The position numbers were made by a program, and so were the translations under genes. The notes under the pieces are model-generated. The model did no database searches. It was given only the letters and a program-made list of their open reading frames with translations, and was not told the origin of the DNA. Shown one piece after another: positions 13,837 to 22,282 of a DNA stretch of 64,000 bases. Origin of the DNA: a virus; the IMG/VR virus record IMGVR_UViG_3300043449_002710, positions 124,001-188,000 of that record. One strand, given 5' to 3'. Every line of letters begins with the position of its first letter. Position 1 is the first letter of the stretch.

Positions 13837-14574
13837 TTATCCGATCAGCATCGAGACGCGAAGCATTGCGCCCTGCAGGGAGCCAGAGAGGTCAGGCAAA
13901 GCCAAGACCTTGGCCTGAGGAAGCTCAACGCCTGCGCCACCGATTGTGATGATGCCGTTGTCACCCAAGGTGAGAGCAGCGCCAGTCGAATAGTCCTTCG
14001 AAGGATCGAACTGGTCGGTTGCGATTTCCACATAACCCTTGGCAACGCCGACCAAAGCGAAGTTACCAACGAGGTCGCGGTTGTTCAGAGCGCGTTCGTG
14101 GAAACGCTGACGAGCCTGCTGAACGGTCAGGTTATAGCGATAGAGGAAGTGAACAACCTTGCCAGCATCGCCAGCAGCGAACTTGATCCGGCCACCGACG
14201 AGGTCAACTTTCACGGTGCCTGTAGCAGGTGTAGCCGAGAAAGCGGTTTCGTCGATAGTGAGGTCAGAGCCGCCGACCACCATAGCGCGGTCTGCACCGG
14301 CCACGAGGTTAGCATTGCGGAGGTTGAACACGAGGCTGCCTGTGGCAGGAACTGTGAAAGCTTCGTTAGCCACGGCTGTAGCCGGGAGCATGTACGGGAG
14401 AAGAGCAACGCCAGCGATCTTCTCGGAACCGTCCACAGTAGCTTTCACGCTGACCTTCGAGACGCCGTTTTCAATGGCTTCAACGAGGATCACGCCTTCG
14501 TTTGCGATTTCAGCGCCAGCAGCAACCGGACGCTCAACTTGTTCCTGAATTTTGATCTGTTTACGATCGATCAT
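13837..14574 (-). CDS. Putative head decoration or structural protein
   Basis: A 245-residue protein, alanine- and valine-rich with few aromatic residues, directly downstream of the scaffold-like gene. Segments such as VILVEAIENGVSKVSVKATV, EAFTVPATGSLVFNLRNA and TIDETAFSATPATGTVKVD read like beta-sandwich surface domains of capsid-decorating proteins. Residues about 145-170 (YRYNLTVQQARQRFHERALN) add a helix. A strong AAGGAG ribosome-binding site supports high expression. I infer a head-associated role from gene position only. Confidence 0.65.
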   Translation of the reverse strand: MIDRKQIKIQEQVERPVAAGAEIANEGVILVEAIENGVSKVSVKATVDGSEKIAGVALLPYMLPATAVANEAFTVPATGSLVFNLRNANLVAGADRAMVVGGSDLTIDETAFSATPATGTVKVDLVGGRIKFAAGDAGKVVHFLYRYNLTVQQARQRFHERALNNRDLVGNFALVGVAKGYVEIATDQFDPSKDYSTGAALTLGDNGIITIGGAGVELPQAKVLALPDLSGSLQGAMLRVSMLIG

Positions 14575-14630
14575 GTTAGTCTCCTTAAGTTATTTAATTA
14601 CCAAAACCCTACATCGGATTTGGGTGGTTA

Positions 14631-16703
14631 TTATCGTCTGGTGGACTTCAAGCCCATCTGCGAGCGGATAACTTCACGATTCTCTCCGCTCACGCTTCCA
14701 CCCATCGCAATGGCGCTGACCGAACTCTTCACGAGGCGGTCAACGAGGCTTTCTTCTTGCTCAGGTTCGCTGCCTTGGACATCAATCTTGCCCGAAGCAG
14801 AGATGGTCTTTTCGAGGGATTCCCGAGCTTCTTTCGGCATGTCCATCATTTCGACGGCTTTATCCATGACGAAGTTGAAGTATTCAGGGGCCGATTCGAA
14901 ACCTGCTTCAATAGCCCAAACAGCGTGCTGCTCGGTCAGACCAGCTTGCACTAAGGCATTGAACAGACCGCCTTTGAGAGCGTGGCGACCTTCTTCCTGA
15001 TAAAAGTTCTTGTCTGCAGCAGCCATCACGGTGCCCACAGCGCGGAGGAAGTCCGAACGGAGTGTGCCGATCTTTTCTTCCATCTCAGCCTTAGCTTCGA
15101 GCTTGGCCTTTTCGCGGATACGAGCAGTGATAGCAGACTCGTCAATCTGGTGCGCGAAGAACTTGGCCTGAACCATCGGCAAGATTTTCTTAGCGCCCAT
15201 TTCACCGATCAGCTTGCCTAAGTTGTCAGCGTAAGCTTCGGTGGTGAAGCTAGCGCGGATCGAGGCTGCGTCATTCTGGTCAGCAAGATGAATGCGAGCG
15301 ACCGGCTCACCATCGATCATCACGTTCCAGAACGGATTTTCGGAGTCTTCGCCGTAGAGGCTCATCTCGACTTTTTCGCCTTTGAGAGCTTCCATGGAAG
15401 CCAAGAATTCCGTCTTCATGCTGAGAGCTTCTTCTTCAGCGGGGATTTCTTCAGCGGCTTCAGCAGGTGCATCACACATTTCTTCAGCGCCTTCGGCTTT
15501 TTTCTCTTCGTGCTCTTCGCCTTCTTCAGCGATCTCAAAGCTCACAGGTTCTTCGACGAGAATCTCAGGAGCCACGAATTCGAGTTCCTTTTTGGCTTCT
15601 TCAGCAGCTTCCATGTCTTCGGAGGCCAGAGCCTTGAGTTCAGCGCGAACCTGAGCGCGGACAGATTTAGAGTGAAGAGTCTTTTCAACTTCAGCGCAGA
15701 TCTTAGCAAGTTTAGGATGCTTCTTCACTTCGGCAAACTTGTCGGCATCGACAGTGGCCATGACGCGAAGTTCGCGCTTGAGAGCCATCAGAGTCTTGGC
15801 ATCGAAAGCTTCAGCTTTGGCTTCCATTTTAGCTTTGGCTTCAGCTTTGGCTTTCACAGCTTTACGAGCTTTGTATTTAGCGAAAGCGGCCTGGAGTTTT
15901 TCTTTCTTCTCAGCCTTGGCTTTTTCTTCTTTTTCGGCTTCGGCTTTAGCTTTTTCAGCCTTCTCAGCTTCTTCTTTTTTAGCAGCTTCGTCAGCTTCAG
16001 CTTTCACAGGAGCTTTAGCCAATTCGTCCATCGGCTTGATCTCTTGAACCTTGACTTCAGGTTCCATCATCTGAGCTTTTTCAGCTTTTTCATGGGTGTG
16101 AGTCTGAGCTGGTGTTTCAGCCTTCATCGCTTCTTTAGCGATATCCTTGGCGTCAGATCCGACTTTCAGAGGTTCTTTAGCTTTTTCTTCAGCAGCTTTA
16201 ACGTTGGTGGACATTTGTTTCTCCTGTAGTTTCGAGTAAACTGATTTTACTTTTTCGATCGCCCCGTCCATTGCCGAAGCACAGTGCGGACAGTGTACCT
16301 TTTCCGATTCAAGCGCCGAAGCCACTGAGATACAAAGTTCTGAGCGGCAATGCGGGCACTTATACAGCTCACTTGCTTCTTCCAACTGAGCGAGGAGGGC
16401 TTGACGCTCTTCCTCAGTCAGTTCGGCTGTCAACTGCATGGGAGAGCCATCCACCATGCTGAACATTTTTGATGCTTTAATTCCGATCTGAGTGAACCCG
16501 CTGGTATCTTGGTAGGCTCCATAAGAACCACCAAAATCGGGCGGCGGTCCAACGTAGGCATACCCACCCACGCCGTTGGCGTAATTGCCAGGACCAATCG
16601 GGTTTAATTGAACAGGTTTCTGGATCAAAGGATTGTAAGTAGAACTACGACCCTCAACCTGAATCTTTTCTTTGATTTTAGACATCAACTCTTCACGGTT
16701 CAT
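14631..16703 (-). CDS. Head scaffold-like protein with N-terminal zinc ribbon and nested start
   Basis: A 690-residue protein. Residues 1-100 are Pro/Gly/Tyr-rich. Residues about 112-143 form a zinc ribbon with two CPHC pairs (LYKCPHCRSELCIS and VHCPHCASAM). Residues 165-440 are an extreme Ala/Lys/Glu low-complexity region (KAEEEKAEKAKAEAEKEEK type), typical of scaffold or prohead-core proteins. The C-terminal 250 residues are globular (NPFWNVMIDGEPVARIHLA, LRSDFLRAVGTVMAAADKNF, AIEAGFESAPEYFNFVMDKA). An internal ATG at 16214 (codon 164) is preceded by a perfect CAGGAG six bases away, so a 527-residue form lacking the zinc ribbon is probably also made, as with lambda C and Nu3. No protease motif is seen. 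Confidence 0.72.
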   Translation of the reverse strand: MNREELMSKIKEKIQVEGRSSTYNPLIQKPVQLNPIGPGNYANGVGGYAYVGPPPDFGGSYGAYQDTSGFTQIGIKASKMFSMVDGSPMQLTAELTEEERQALLAQLEEASELYKCPHCRSELCISVASALESEKVHCPHCASAMDGAIEKVKSVYSKLQEKQMSTNVKAAEEKAKEPLKVGSDAKDIAKEAMKAETPAQTHTHEKAEKAQMMEPEVKVQEIKPMDELAKAPVKAEADEAAKKEEAEKAEKAKAEAEKEEKAKAEKKEKLQAAFAKYKARKAVKAKAEAKAKMEAKAEAFDAKTLMALKRELRVMATVDADKFAEVKKHPKLAKICAEVEKTLHSKSVRAQVRAELKALASEDMEAAEEAKKELEFVAPEILVEEPVSFEIAEEGEEHEEKKAEGAEEMCDAPAEAAEEIPAEEEALSMKTEFLASMEALKGEKVEMSLYGEDSENPFWNVMIDGEPVARIHLADQNDAASIRASFTTEAYADNLGKLIGEMGAKKILPMVQAKFFAHQIDESAITARIREKAKLEAKAEMEEKIGTLRSDFLRAVGTVMAAADKNFYQEEGRHALKGGLFNALVQAGLTEQHAVWAIEAGFESAPEYFNFVMDKAVEMMDMPKEARESLEKTISASGKIDVQGSEPEQEESLVDRLVKSSVSAIAMGGSVSGENREVIRSQMGLKSTRR
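16212..16226 (-). promoter_or_regulatory. Internal ribosome-binding site for a nested scaffold product
   Basis: Minus-strand CAGGAG (16221-16226), six bases, then ATG (16212-16214), in frame inside the scaffold-like gene. The spacing is optimal and the downstream product begins MSTNVKAAEEK, right where the low-complexity region starts. Confidence 0.6.
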
Positions 16704-16770
16704 CTTACCTTAGAGTTAATACCAGTTTATGTCGGTTCTTAATTTTTTGCGGATGGTCGGTTTGGGGGTA

Positions 16771-16842
16771 GGGCTGCTTCAGTGGGAAGCAGCCCCTCGG
16801 CATCGCCTACTATGAAGAGTGGACAATCTGACAATGCCGAGG
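16771..16842 (-). other. Structured leader upstream of the scaffold gene
   Basis: Two adjacent stem-loops in a 228-base gene-free stretch: GGGCTGCTTC/GAAGCAGCCC (ten pairs, loop of five, 16771-16795), and CCTCGGCAT/ATGCCGAGG (nine pairs, 30-base loop, 16795-16842). Neither is followed by a clear T-run on the minus strand, so they are more likely part of the scaffold mRNA leader or a small RNA than a terminator. Confidence 0.5.
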
Positions 16843-16931
16843 GGGGAACTTAACAAGTCTTTTTTTGAACTTGAATAGGGCACTCTTGCCGATCGTTCTT
16901 TTTTTGTGGTCGTTCGTTACAAAAAAACAGA

Positions 16932-17096
16932 CTATTTCACATCGTTATAGACGAAAACCAAAACAAAGAAAGCCACCAAGAGAGAAACCCCCAGAGAGAA
17001 GAAAATATAGGCAATCGCTCCGGCCATTAAACCGACAACGCCAGCAATCTTTAGGTTAAAAAGAAACACTTCCATCTTATTGTTTTCATTTTCCAT
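16932..17096 (-). CDS. Small membrane protein
   Basis: A 54-residue protein starting at the ATG at 17096 (a longer frame to 17261 would overlap the neighbour heavily). After MENENNKMEV it has two closely spaced hydrophobic segments, LKIAGVVGLMAGAIAYIFF and LGVSLLVAFFVLVFVY, so two transmembrane helices with a short turn, ending in charged NDVK. Its start overlaps the end of the previous gene. It closes the MoxR/VWA operon. A holin is conceivable from size and topology but the context does not support it specifically. Confidence 0.65.
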   Translation of the reverse strand: MENENNKMEVFLFNLKIAGVVGLMAGAIAYIFFSLGVSLLVAFFVLVFVYNDVK

Positions 17097-17868
17097 GGAT
17101 GATCCTCGTTTTAGTGACCAAAGGTTTGTCCTCTGGACCTTTGACGTGCTCGACGTGCCAAGTTCTGCCTTGTTCACAGTAATTGCCATCACGGTCTTTG
17201 CCGATCCGGCTGGTATCGAGAATCGTTTTTTCTTTATCGAGCCAAAAGTGGTGCCAAGCACCCCGGACCCACCACCTGTGACCCCACTCGATGATCTTTC
17301 CGGTTTCGCTGTTGTGTTCGGTCACCTGACTCTTTGGTCTGACATGGATCACTTTTCTAATCGTGATGAATCGTTTTGACTTGCCCGAGCCCACCTTGAT
17401 CTTTTCTCGGACATTCTCTGTCCCAAAGCGATCGGTGTTGGAGTTCATTCGATCCACAAGTGATTTCACCACGCCATCCAAATTGGTGATTAAGATGACC
17501 CCGTCTGATTCCTGAAGCCCTCGCTTTACTTTCGTCAGAGCAAAATAAAACCAACCTTGCTTGGGTTGTTCAAAAGCCAAGATGCAATCGATATCGACCG
17601 CAATCGGATCGTCAGGTCGGGAAACCGTCACGTATGTTTGACCGGGAAACTCAGCACTCCAGACCTTGAAAGGCGCGTCGTATTTCTCCTCGCTCATCAC
17701 TTCTGGCAATTCCTGCGGCCCGGTCTGCTTGGAAGGGGCGAACACGAAAGGCTGAGCGTGCTCAACCATGTGATAAAAGAACTCGGGGTCGTAGTTCTTG
17801 TTCTCTATCGGCGAATAGATGTACCCGGTTTTTTTGACGACCTCGATCATCTTTAAAAGCTTACGCAT
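17086..17868 (-). CDS. Hypothetical protein in MoxR/VWA operon
   Basis: A 260-residue protein starting at the ATG at 17868 (GGAG eight bases upstream; overlap of eight bases with the VWA gene stop). The N-terminal half holds PFKVWSAEFPGQTYVTVSRP and VDIDCILAFEQPKQGWFYFA. The C-terminal part HRWWVRGAWHHFWLDKEKT...WHVEHVKGPEDKPLVTKTR resembles a short C-terminal domain found in many uncharacterised phage and plasmid proteins (WxVRGHWRR...W.xPHxRG.xxAPLVxKxR type). Function unknown. Tight coupling to the VWA gene suggests it works with the MoxR/VWA pair. Confidence 0.68.
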   Translation of the reverse strand: MRKLLKMIEVVKKTGYIYSPIENKNYDPEFFYHMVEHAQPFVFAPSKQTGPQELPEVMSEEKYDAPFKVWSAEFPGQTYVTVSRPDDPIAVDIDCILAFEQPKQGWFYFALTKVKRGLQESDGVILITNLDGVVKSLVDRMNSNTDRFGTENVREKIKVGSGKSKRFITIRKVIHVRPKSQVTEHNSETGKIIEWGHRWWVRGAWHHFWLDKEKTILDTSRIGKDRDGNYCEQGRTWHVEHVKGPEDKPLVTKTRIIHGK

Positions 17869-19270
17869 TCTTTTTCTCCGCCTTCCCAGAAGCAGACTTT
17901 TTGACAATCTCTTTCAGAGTTTGGATTTCTCCAAGCGAGTTGACGACCGCGATGTCATCCGAAAAAGCTTCCAAGGTTTTGCCTTCGCTTCCTAAGCCGC
18001 CTGCTCGATCGTTGATCGCAACCCCAAAGACTCTGACATCGGTTTCTTCCTTGAGGTTCAGGATCTCCTTGAGCTTGTGATCTTCAAACCGATATTCGTC
18101 GTCGGTGATAAAGATGATGTCAGCAGGTTTGAGTTCAGCGTCTTTTTTGCGCATCTCGAAAGCCGCTTTCAAAGGCCTATAGAAATCCGTACCGCCATCT
18201 GGGCCGAGTTGTGCGATCTGAATCTTGTCTTCCAAAGAGATCGAAACCGAGCGTGGAAAAAACCTCTGGAATTTGACTTCGGTATTAAACGCGATGAAGC
18301 CGAAAGCCCGCTTTTGTTTTGCGGCCAAAGTCATGAGAGATAAGGTGACGGCCTTAGCCCATTCGTCACGGCTACCTGCCATCGAGCCCGAGTGATCCAT
18401 CACGATAATGATCGGGCCACGCCCTAGCTGCTCAACACCTTTGAGGTTATAGACCTGAAGATTGCCCTCGATCATGTCTTTGTAGAAGAGCTTTGGGGTC
18501 CGTTTGAGTTTCATGAGTTCAGTCGGGACCAATCGTTCCAGGTCTGATCCCGGGCCAATGTCCACAATCTCGTCACTCCCATGCTGGTAAACCATGGCGT
18601 TAGCCGCATTGACCACGTTTTTGAAGCGACCGGCTAGATCCGCGATCCGCTTGCACTTGCCGGATTTCAGGATTTGATCGGCAAGCTCCAGCCGCTTTTC
18701 AAACGGCACCTGCTTCAATTCCTCAGGGTTGACCCCCCAAGACCGCATCGCGGTGTCCCATTCGTCTTGTGCTTCTTGAGCCTGATCCACGCCTTTACGA
18801 AGCGCATTTCTGAGATTACTCATCTCTTCTTCACTGAGCACGTCTTCTAAAATGACCTCGCCATTTTCGCCCGAGCCTTCACCGGGTTCGGGGATCTCAC
18901 CTTCTTCTTCTGCCTCGTCGATCTTTTTCTGAATATCTTGAAGTTGCTCAAGAACTTTTGGGGCCAAAGCGAGCGTACCAAAGGCCGAAGAGATCTCATC
19001 GAGCTGAGCCATCTTATGCGCTTGAGCGTACTCGGGCAGACGATGGAGCTGCTCGACCAAACCTCGTTGTGCGAGCGGGGCTTCCTCTTTAAGCTGCGGA
19101 GAGACTTTGTAGAGGGATTGAAAAACATCTTGAACCATAGCCTCGGTCTCGGGCTGGCCGGGCTGGATCAGTTCCCCCACTTTGGAGTGCTTAATCTCAT
19201 TAAATCCCAAGCGATCAATCGCATCGGTTTTGACAGCATTCAGGTTCGGTTTGGTTTCTTTCTTGCTCAT
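17861..19270 (-). CDS. VWA-domain protein (ViaA/CoxE-like partner of MoxR ATPase)
   Basis: A 469-residue protein. The C-terminal von Willebrand A domain starts at GRGPIIIVMDHSGSMAGSR (about residue 285) with the MIDAS DxSGS motif. It continues with a threonine-containing loop (GPDGGTDFYRPLK) and the metal-site aspartate strand ADIIFITDDEYRF. The N-terminal 280 residues are helical with an acidic linker (EEEGEIPEPGEGSGENGE), as in ViaA and related cytosolic VWA partners of MoxR AAA ATPases. It has no signal peptide. MoxR/VWA pairs act as chaperones for metal-centre or complex assembly in bacteria. The promoter (TTGATA-16-TAATAT) puts the start codon six bases after the -10. Confidence 0.85.
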   Translation of the reverse strand: MSKKETKPNLNAVKTDAIDRLGFNEIKHSKVGELIQPGQPETEAMVQDVFQSLYKVSPQLKEEAPLAQRGLVEQLHRLPEYAQAHKMAQLDEISSAFGTLALAPKVLEQLQDIQKKIDEAEEEGEIPEPGEGSGENGEVILEDVLSEEEMSNLRNALRKGVDQAQEAQDEWDTAMRSWGVNPEELKQVPFEKRLELADQILKSGKCKRIADLAGRFKNVVNAANAMVYQHGSDEIVDIGPGSDLERLVPTELMKLKRTPKLFYKDMIEGNLQVYNLKGVEQLGRGPIIIVMDHSGSMAGSRDEWAKAVTLSLMTLAAKQKRAFGFIAFNTEVKFQRFFPRSVSISLEDKIQIAQLGPDGGTDFYRPLKAAFEMRKKDAELKPADIIFITDDEYRFEDHKLKEILNLKEETDVRVFGVAINDRAGGLGSEGKTLEAFSDDIAVVNSLGEIQTLKEIVKKSASGKAEKKNA

Positions 19271-19276
19271 AAGTCA

Positions 19277-19304
19277 ATATTATCAATATAAATATAAATA
19301 TCAA
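19277..19304 (-). promoter_or_regulatory. Leaderless sigma70-type promoter for the VWA gene
   Basis: Minus strand TTGATA (19299-19304), 16 bp, TAATAT (19277-19282), six bases, ATG. The segment ATTTATATTGATAATAT (19277-19293) is identical, over 17 bases, to the promoter of the plus-strand gene at 46227 and contains the inverted repeat ATATT-GAT-AATAT. Confidence 0.6.
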
Positions 19305-19335
19305 TGAAAAATAAATAAAAAATAATCTAATGGAA

Positions 19336-19536
19336 TCAATTGCTTGCGGGTCTTTTTTCCTTGAGCCAATTGTGAACCCAAGGCTCATCCCACTCCGAGT
19401 CTGCTTCTGGACCGTAAACAATGGTGTGGGTTGCTTCTTGATAAAGGTCATGCGAGTATCTCACGTTGTTCACTTCGCAAAACTCGTGAACTAATTCCTT
19501 GGTGAGCATCTCCAGTTTTTGTTTCATGTAACTCAT
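19336..19536 (-). CDS. Small hypothetical protein
   Basis: A 66-residue acidic protein (HDLYQEATHTIVYGPEADSE, WDEPWVHNWLKEK) with AAGGGTG as ribosome-binding site and an ATG three bases after the upstream stop. No domain recognised. It sits within the MoxR/VWA operon between the DUF3293-like gene and the VWA gene. Confidence 0.65.
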   Translation of the reverse strand: MSYMKQKLEMLTKELVHEFCEVNNVRYSHDLYQEATHTIVYGPEADSEWDEPWVHNWLKEKRPASN

Positions 19537-19539
19537 GAT

Positions 19540-20112
19540 TCACCCTTTGATGACTTTACTAATAGTCGGGTAATTTTTGAGGAGCGCTTGAATTTCAAGA
19601 TTAGTTCTTCGGACTAAAGCCGCCGCAAAAACAAACGTGCCTTTTCCATTCCTGAGTTCAGAATAGTTCTCAGCAATTTGGTTGGGGAGCAAGCTTTTAC
19701 CGATCGAGATCATCTCCCCAGATCGGCTCAAAAGAAAAACCTCGCCGTTAGATTTCTCAGGCTTAAATACAGCCATCTCTTGCTTGTACTCTGCGAGTAA
19801 AGCCATTACGTCTTTTTTGAGGTTTTCTGATTTGCCTTTGGGCGCTGAAACAAAAAGGCTATCCTCTTCGACTTTCTTCTCTTCTGGAGTACCTTTGTTC
19901 TCGATGAAATACCCATCCAGCCAATGATAGCCATAGCCTTTAGCCCTGACATCCGCCGCGAGCGCGAGGTTTCTTCGGATGTTTTCTTCGAGATCGTACT
20001 CCCCCCTGAAAGCGGTGAGAATGGCAAACGAACGATCTTCATTCTTCCACATTTCCCACACCCGAGAGAGTGTGGATGCGACCAGCCGGGTTTGTTTTAA
20101 GTTCAAAGACAT
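19540..20112 (-). CDS. DUF3293-like protein with C-terminal YPT tag
   Basis: A 190-residue protein. SFAILTAFRGEYDLEENIRR, then LAADVRAKGYGYHWLDGYF, VEEDSLFVSAP and a distal FLLSRSGEMISIGKSL follow the order of DUF3293, a small alpha/beta family found in bacteria and phages (ILTAxR...eN...L...G...GxxxE.SxfV...Q..v......G..xxLG). Function of the family is unknown. The C-terminus LLKNYPTISKVIKG is another copy of the YPT peptide. The gene lies inside the MoxR/VWA operon, preceded by AGAGGG. Confidence 0.72.
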   Translation of the reverse strand: MSLNLKQTRLVASTLSRVWEMWKNEDRSFAILTAFRGEYDLEENIRRNLALAADVRAKGYGYHWLDGYFIENKGTPEEKKVEEDSLFVSAPKGKSENLKKDVMALLAEYKQEMAVFKPEKSNGEVFLLSRSGEMISIGKSLLPNQIAENYSELRNGKGTFVFAAALVRRTNLEIQALLKNYPTISKVIKG

Positions 20113-20127
20113 ATAGCCCTCTTTCTT

Positions 20128-20994
20128 TTAAGATAAATGCTTTTTGATCGATCCGCTCAGGCTCTCAAGTTCCTCTTTCAAAGACTGAGCAGTCTGAACA
20201 AACAGGTCTTCATACATTTCGACTTTTCCCTTCAATTTCTTGAATCGGCGCAGATGGCTTTCCACACCGCGCTCGGTCGTGGGCGGGGTCTTGTCGAGTT
20301 CGGCTTTCTGAGCTTCCAAAGCGCCTTTGACTTCATTGACCAGAGAGTTCCACATGGATTTCTTGGCTTGAGCGGTATCAATGATCGGAAGCGTTCCCAA
20401 ATAGAAACCATCGAACTTGGCAAAGAGCGCCTGGAGTTTTTGGAACTGATCCATTTTGGAGCTTGGGATGAAATAGATCCCGCCGTTGTCGCGCACTGAG
20501 ATTCCTTCGCAATCGCCTTTGACGTAGTCCAAGACCACCTTACGGAAGTTGTCGGTATTATAAACGCCCTTCTCGCGCTCATAGCCTTCGATGATAGCGT
20601 CCTTGTTATAGCCGTCCACTTTGATCATGCCCGTCTTCTTGTCGAAAATGATCTGAGTGTCAGTCTTGAAGTCCACAGCGCGGTTAGCCACATCGACTGA
20701 CTGAGCTACGATCACAAATACCGTGTAGTCCTTGTCTTCCAAGATATTGCGGTGGAAAGAATTGGTGCGGTTGTCGGTTTCCTTCTGGATAGCTCTGAGG
20801 AGCGCCGACTTGTGACGAACCTTGTCGGCATAGTCTTCGTCGATGCCCACTTCTTTCAGGATCGCGATGAATGCTTCAAGAGGCATTTTCATCTCGTTGG
20901 CAGACCAGTACACGCAATTCCCGAGCAGCGGGTAGCCTTCAGCGGACTTGGCTAGGGTTTCACGATTGATGGTTTGGTTGGTTTTCTTGCTCAT
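20128..20994 (-). CDS. Hypothetical protein between MoxR and VWA genes
   Basis: A 288-residue protein (start at the second ATG, eight bases after AAAGGAG; a first ATG six bases earlier is too close to the ribosome-binding site). The N-terminal part has YPLLGNCVYWSANEMKMPLE, the middle an alpha/beta region (YTVFVIVAQSVDVANRAVDF, FRKVVLDYVKGDCEGISVRD, GGIYFIPSSKMDQFQKLQAL) and the C-terminal third a coiled coil (LRRFKKLKGKVEMYEDLF, SLKEELESLSGSIKKHL). I do not recognise a family with certainty. Its invariable-looking position between the ATPase and VWA genes suggests it is the substrate or adaptor of the pair. Confidence 0.7.
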   Translation of the reverse strand: MSKKTNQTINRETLAKSAEGYPLLGNCVYWSANEMKMPLEAFIAILKEVGIDEDYADKVRHKSALLRAIQKETDNRTNSFHRNILEDKDYTVFVIVAQSVDVANRAVDFKTDTQIIFDKKTGMIKVDGYNKDAIIEGYEREKGVYNTDNFRKVVLDYVKGDCEGISVRDNGGIYFIPSSKMDQFQKLQALFAKFDGFYLGTLPIIDTAQAKKSMWNSLVNEVKGALEAQKAELDKTPPTTERGVESHLRRFKKLKGKVEMYEDLFVQTAQSLKEELESLSGSIKKHLS

Positions 20995-21021
20995 GTTCAT
21001 TTCTCCTTTATTTTTTTTTGG

Positions 21022-22128
21022 TTAGATCAGGCCTAGTTCTTCAGCCATGAACTTCTTATTCAGAGCTTCCATTTGAGAGATCGCCTGATCGAGTTTCGAG
21101 TTACTGACGCCGGGCTGTCTGAAGGACCGAAGCTTCTCTAAGCCCTTTTTGATCTTCTTGTGGGCTTCGATGTCTTCGATCTCTTTAGAGCGATAGCTGT
21201 TGATCACGTCACGGATACCATCGGTGATATCCATGATTTCCTGCCCGAGCGGGTTGGCGTACTTGGCAACAACTTGGCGGACCTTTTTGATCTCGTCAGT
21301 TTCGCGCCATAAGACATTTTCTAAGATCTCCAAGTCATCGGGTTGAACTTCAGAGTGTCCGTTCAAGTAAGCTTGAGCCTGAAGGACGGCGATGATCTGA
21401 GCCCACTTACGATCGGAGACGACTTGGCCTTGGCCACGAACTTCATTCCAGAGTTTGATGATGAGATCGATCGTGTCATCAGAGATCCCAACCTGAGAGA
21501 CTGCGTCTTGCTCAGCTTTGAGTTCTGACAGGCTCAGAGTAGGGAGAGCAGCAGGCTTAGAGGCTTGGATCTTGGATTTGAGGAGAGCCTTACGCGAAGC
21601 ATCGTCTTGAAGTTCAGAGACAAGGTATCTGAGCACAAAGCGGTCGTACATGGGAGCAAGCTCTTCAGAGTCAGGCAATTCGTTAGAAGCGCCGAACATT
21701 ACTTGAAGCGGGATCTGCTCGGGCTCAGAACCGTTGAAGAAGGTGCGCTCGTTCATGATCGGAAGCAGCGTGTTGAGTATCGAGGAAGAACCCTTAAAAA
21801 TTTCGTCCACGAATGCGATATCGGCTTTAGGGAGCTTGCCGGTAGTGACCCGAACATGCTGATCGGATTCCATGGCCTTGAACGAAACAGGCCCGAATAA
21901 TTCTTCTGGGGTGGTGAATTTCGAAACCTGCCAAGCGAAGTAGTTTCCGCCCAAGGCTTTGCACAAAGCATTGCACAGGGCCGATTTGCCAACACCCGGA
22001 GGGCCTAACATGAAAAGCATTTGGCGTGAGAGCAGGGCAACGAGCATCCCGTTGATGACCGAAGCACGCTCATAGAAGCTTTGGTTCAAGTGAGCTTGGA
22101 TATTTTGGATCTTCAGTTTACCTGACAT
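21022..22128 (-). CDS. MoxR-family AAA+ ATPase (RavA-like)
   Basis: A 368-residue AAA+ ATPase. Walker A is LGPPGVGKSALCNAL (about residues 40-54), preceded by the MoxR-typical ERASVINGMLVALLSRQMLF; the TTPEELFGPVS loop, Walker B IAFVDEIFKGSSSILNTLL, sensor 1 VMFGASNELP and arginine finger YDRFVLRYLV follow. The C-terminal 100 residues are helical (KKIKKGLEKLRSFRQPGVSN) as in RavA-type proteins. MoxR ATPases remodel protein complexes together with VWA partners; one is encoded in the same operon. GGAAGG precedes the ATG. A promoter TTGACT-17-TACTTT lies about 25-55 bases upstream. Confidence 0.88.
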   Translation of the reverse strand: MSGKLKIQNIQAHLNQSFYERASVINGMLVALLSRQMLFMLGPPGVGKSALCNALCKALGGNYFAWQVSKFTTPEELFGPVSFKAMESDQHVRVTTGKLPKADIAFVDEIFKGSSSILNTLLPIMNERTFFNGSEPEQIPLQVMFGASNELPDSEELAPMYDRFVLRYLVSELQDDASRKALLKSKIQASKPAALPTLSLSELKAEQDAVSQVGISDDTIDLIIKLWNEVRGQGQVVSDRKWAQIIAVLQAQAYLNGHSEVQPDDLEILENVLWRETDEIKKVRQVVAKYANPLGQEIMDITDGIRDVINSYRSKEIEDIEAHKKIKKGLEKLRSFRQPGVSNSKLDQAISQMEALNKKFMAEELGLI

Positions 22129-22282
22129 AATCAATCACCTTCCTATCTCCAAAGTAGATTACGCGGTGCATAAAGTCAAAATAAATTTCTAAAGCACTCT
22201 CATTTTTTTTGTAAATCTAATAAAATCAATAACTTAGTTTTTTAGAGTGTTTAAAAAAGTTTGCGCGGGGATAAAATAGAAA

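Noticed and set aside
14627-14640. GTGGTTATTATCG on the plus strand near 14.63 kb as a late promoter
   Set aside because: It lies at the 3' end of the scaffold gene facing no plus-strand gene; taken as a chance match.
15288-16229. Long Phe/Ser-rich plus-strand frame opposite the scaffold gene
   Set aside because: Produced by the reverse complement of Ala/Glu/Lys codons; no start signal or recognisable domain.
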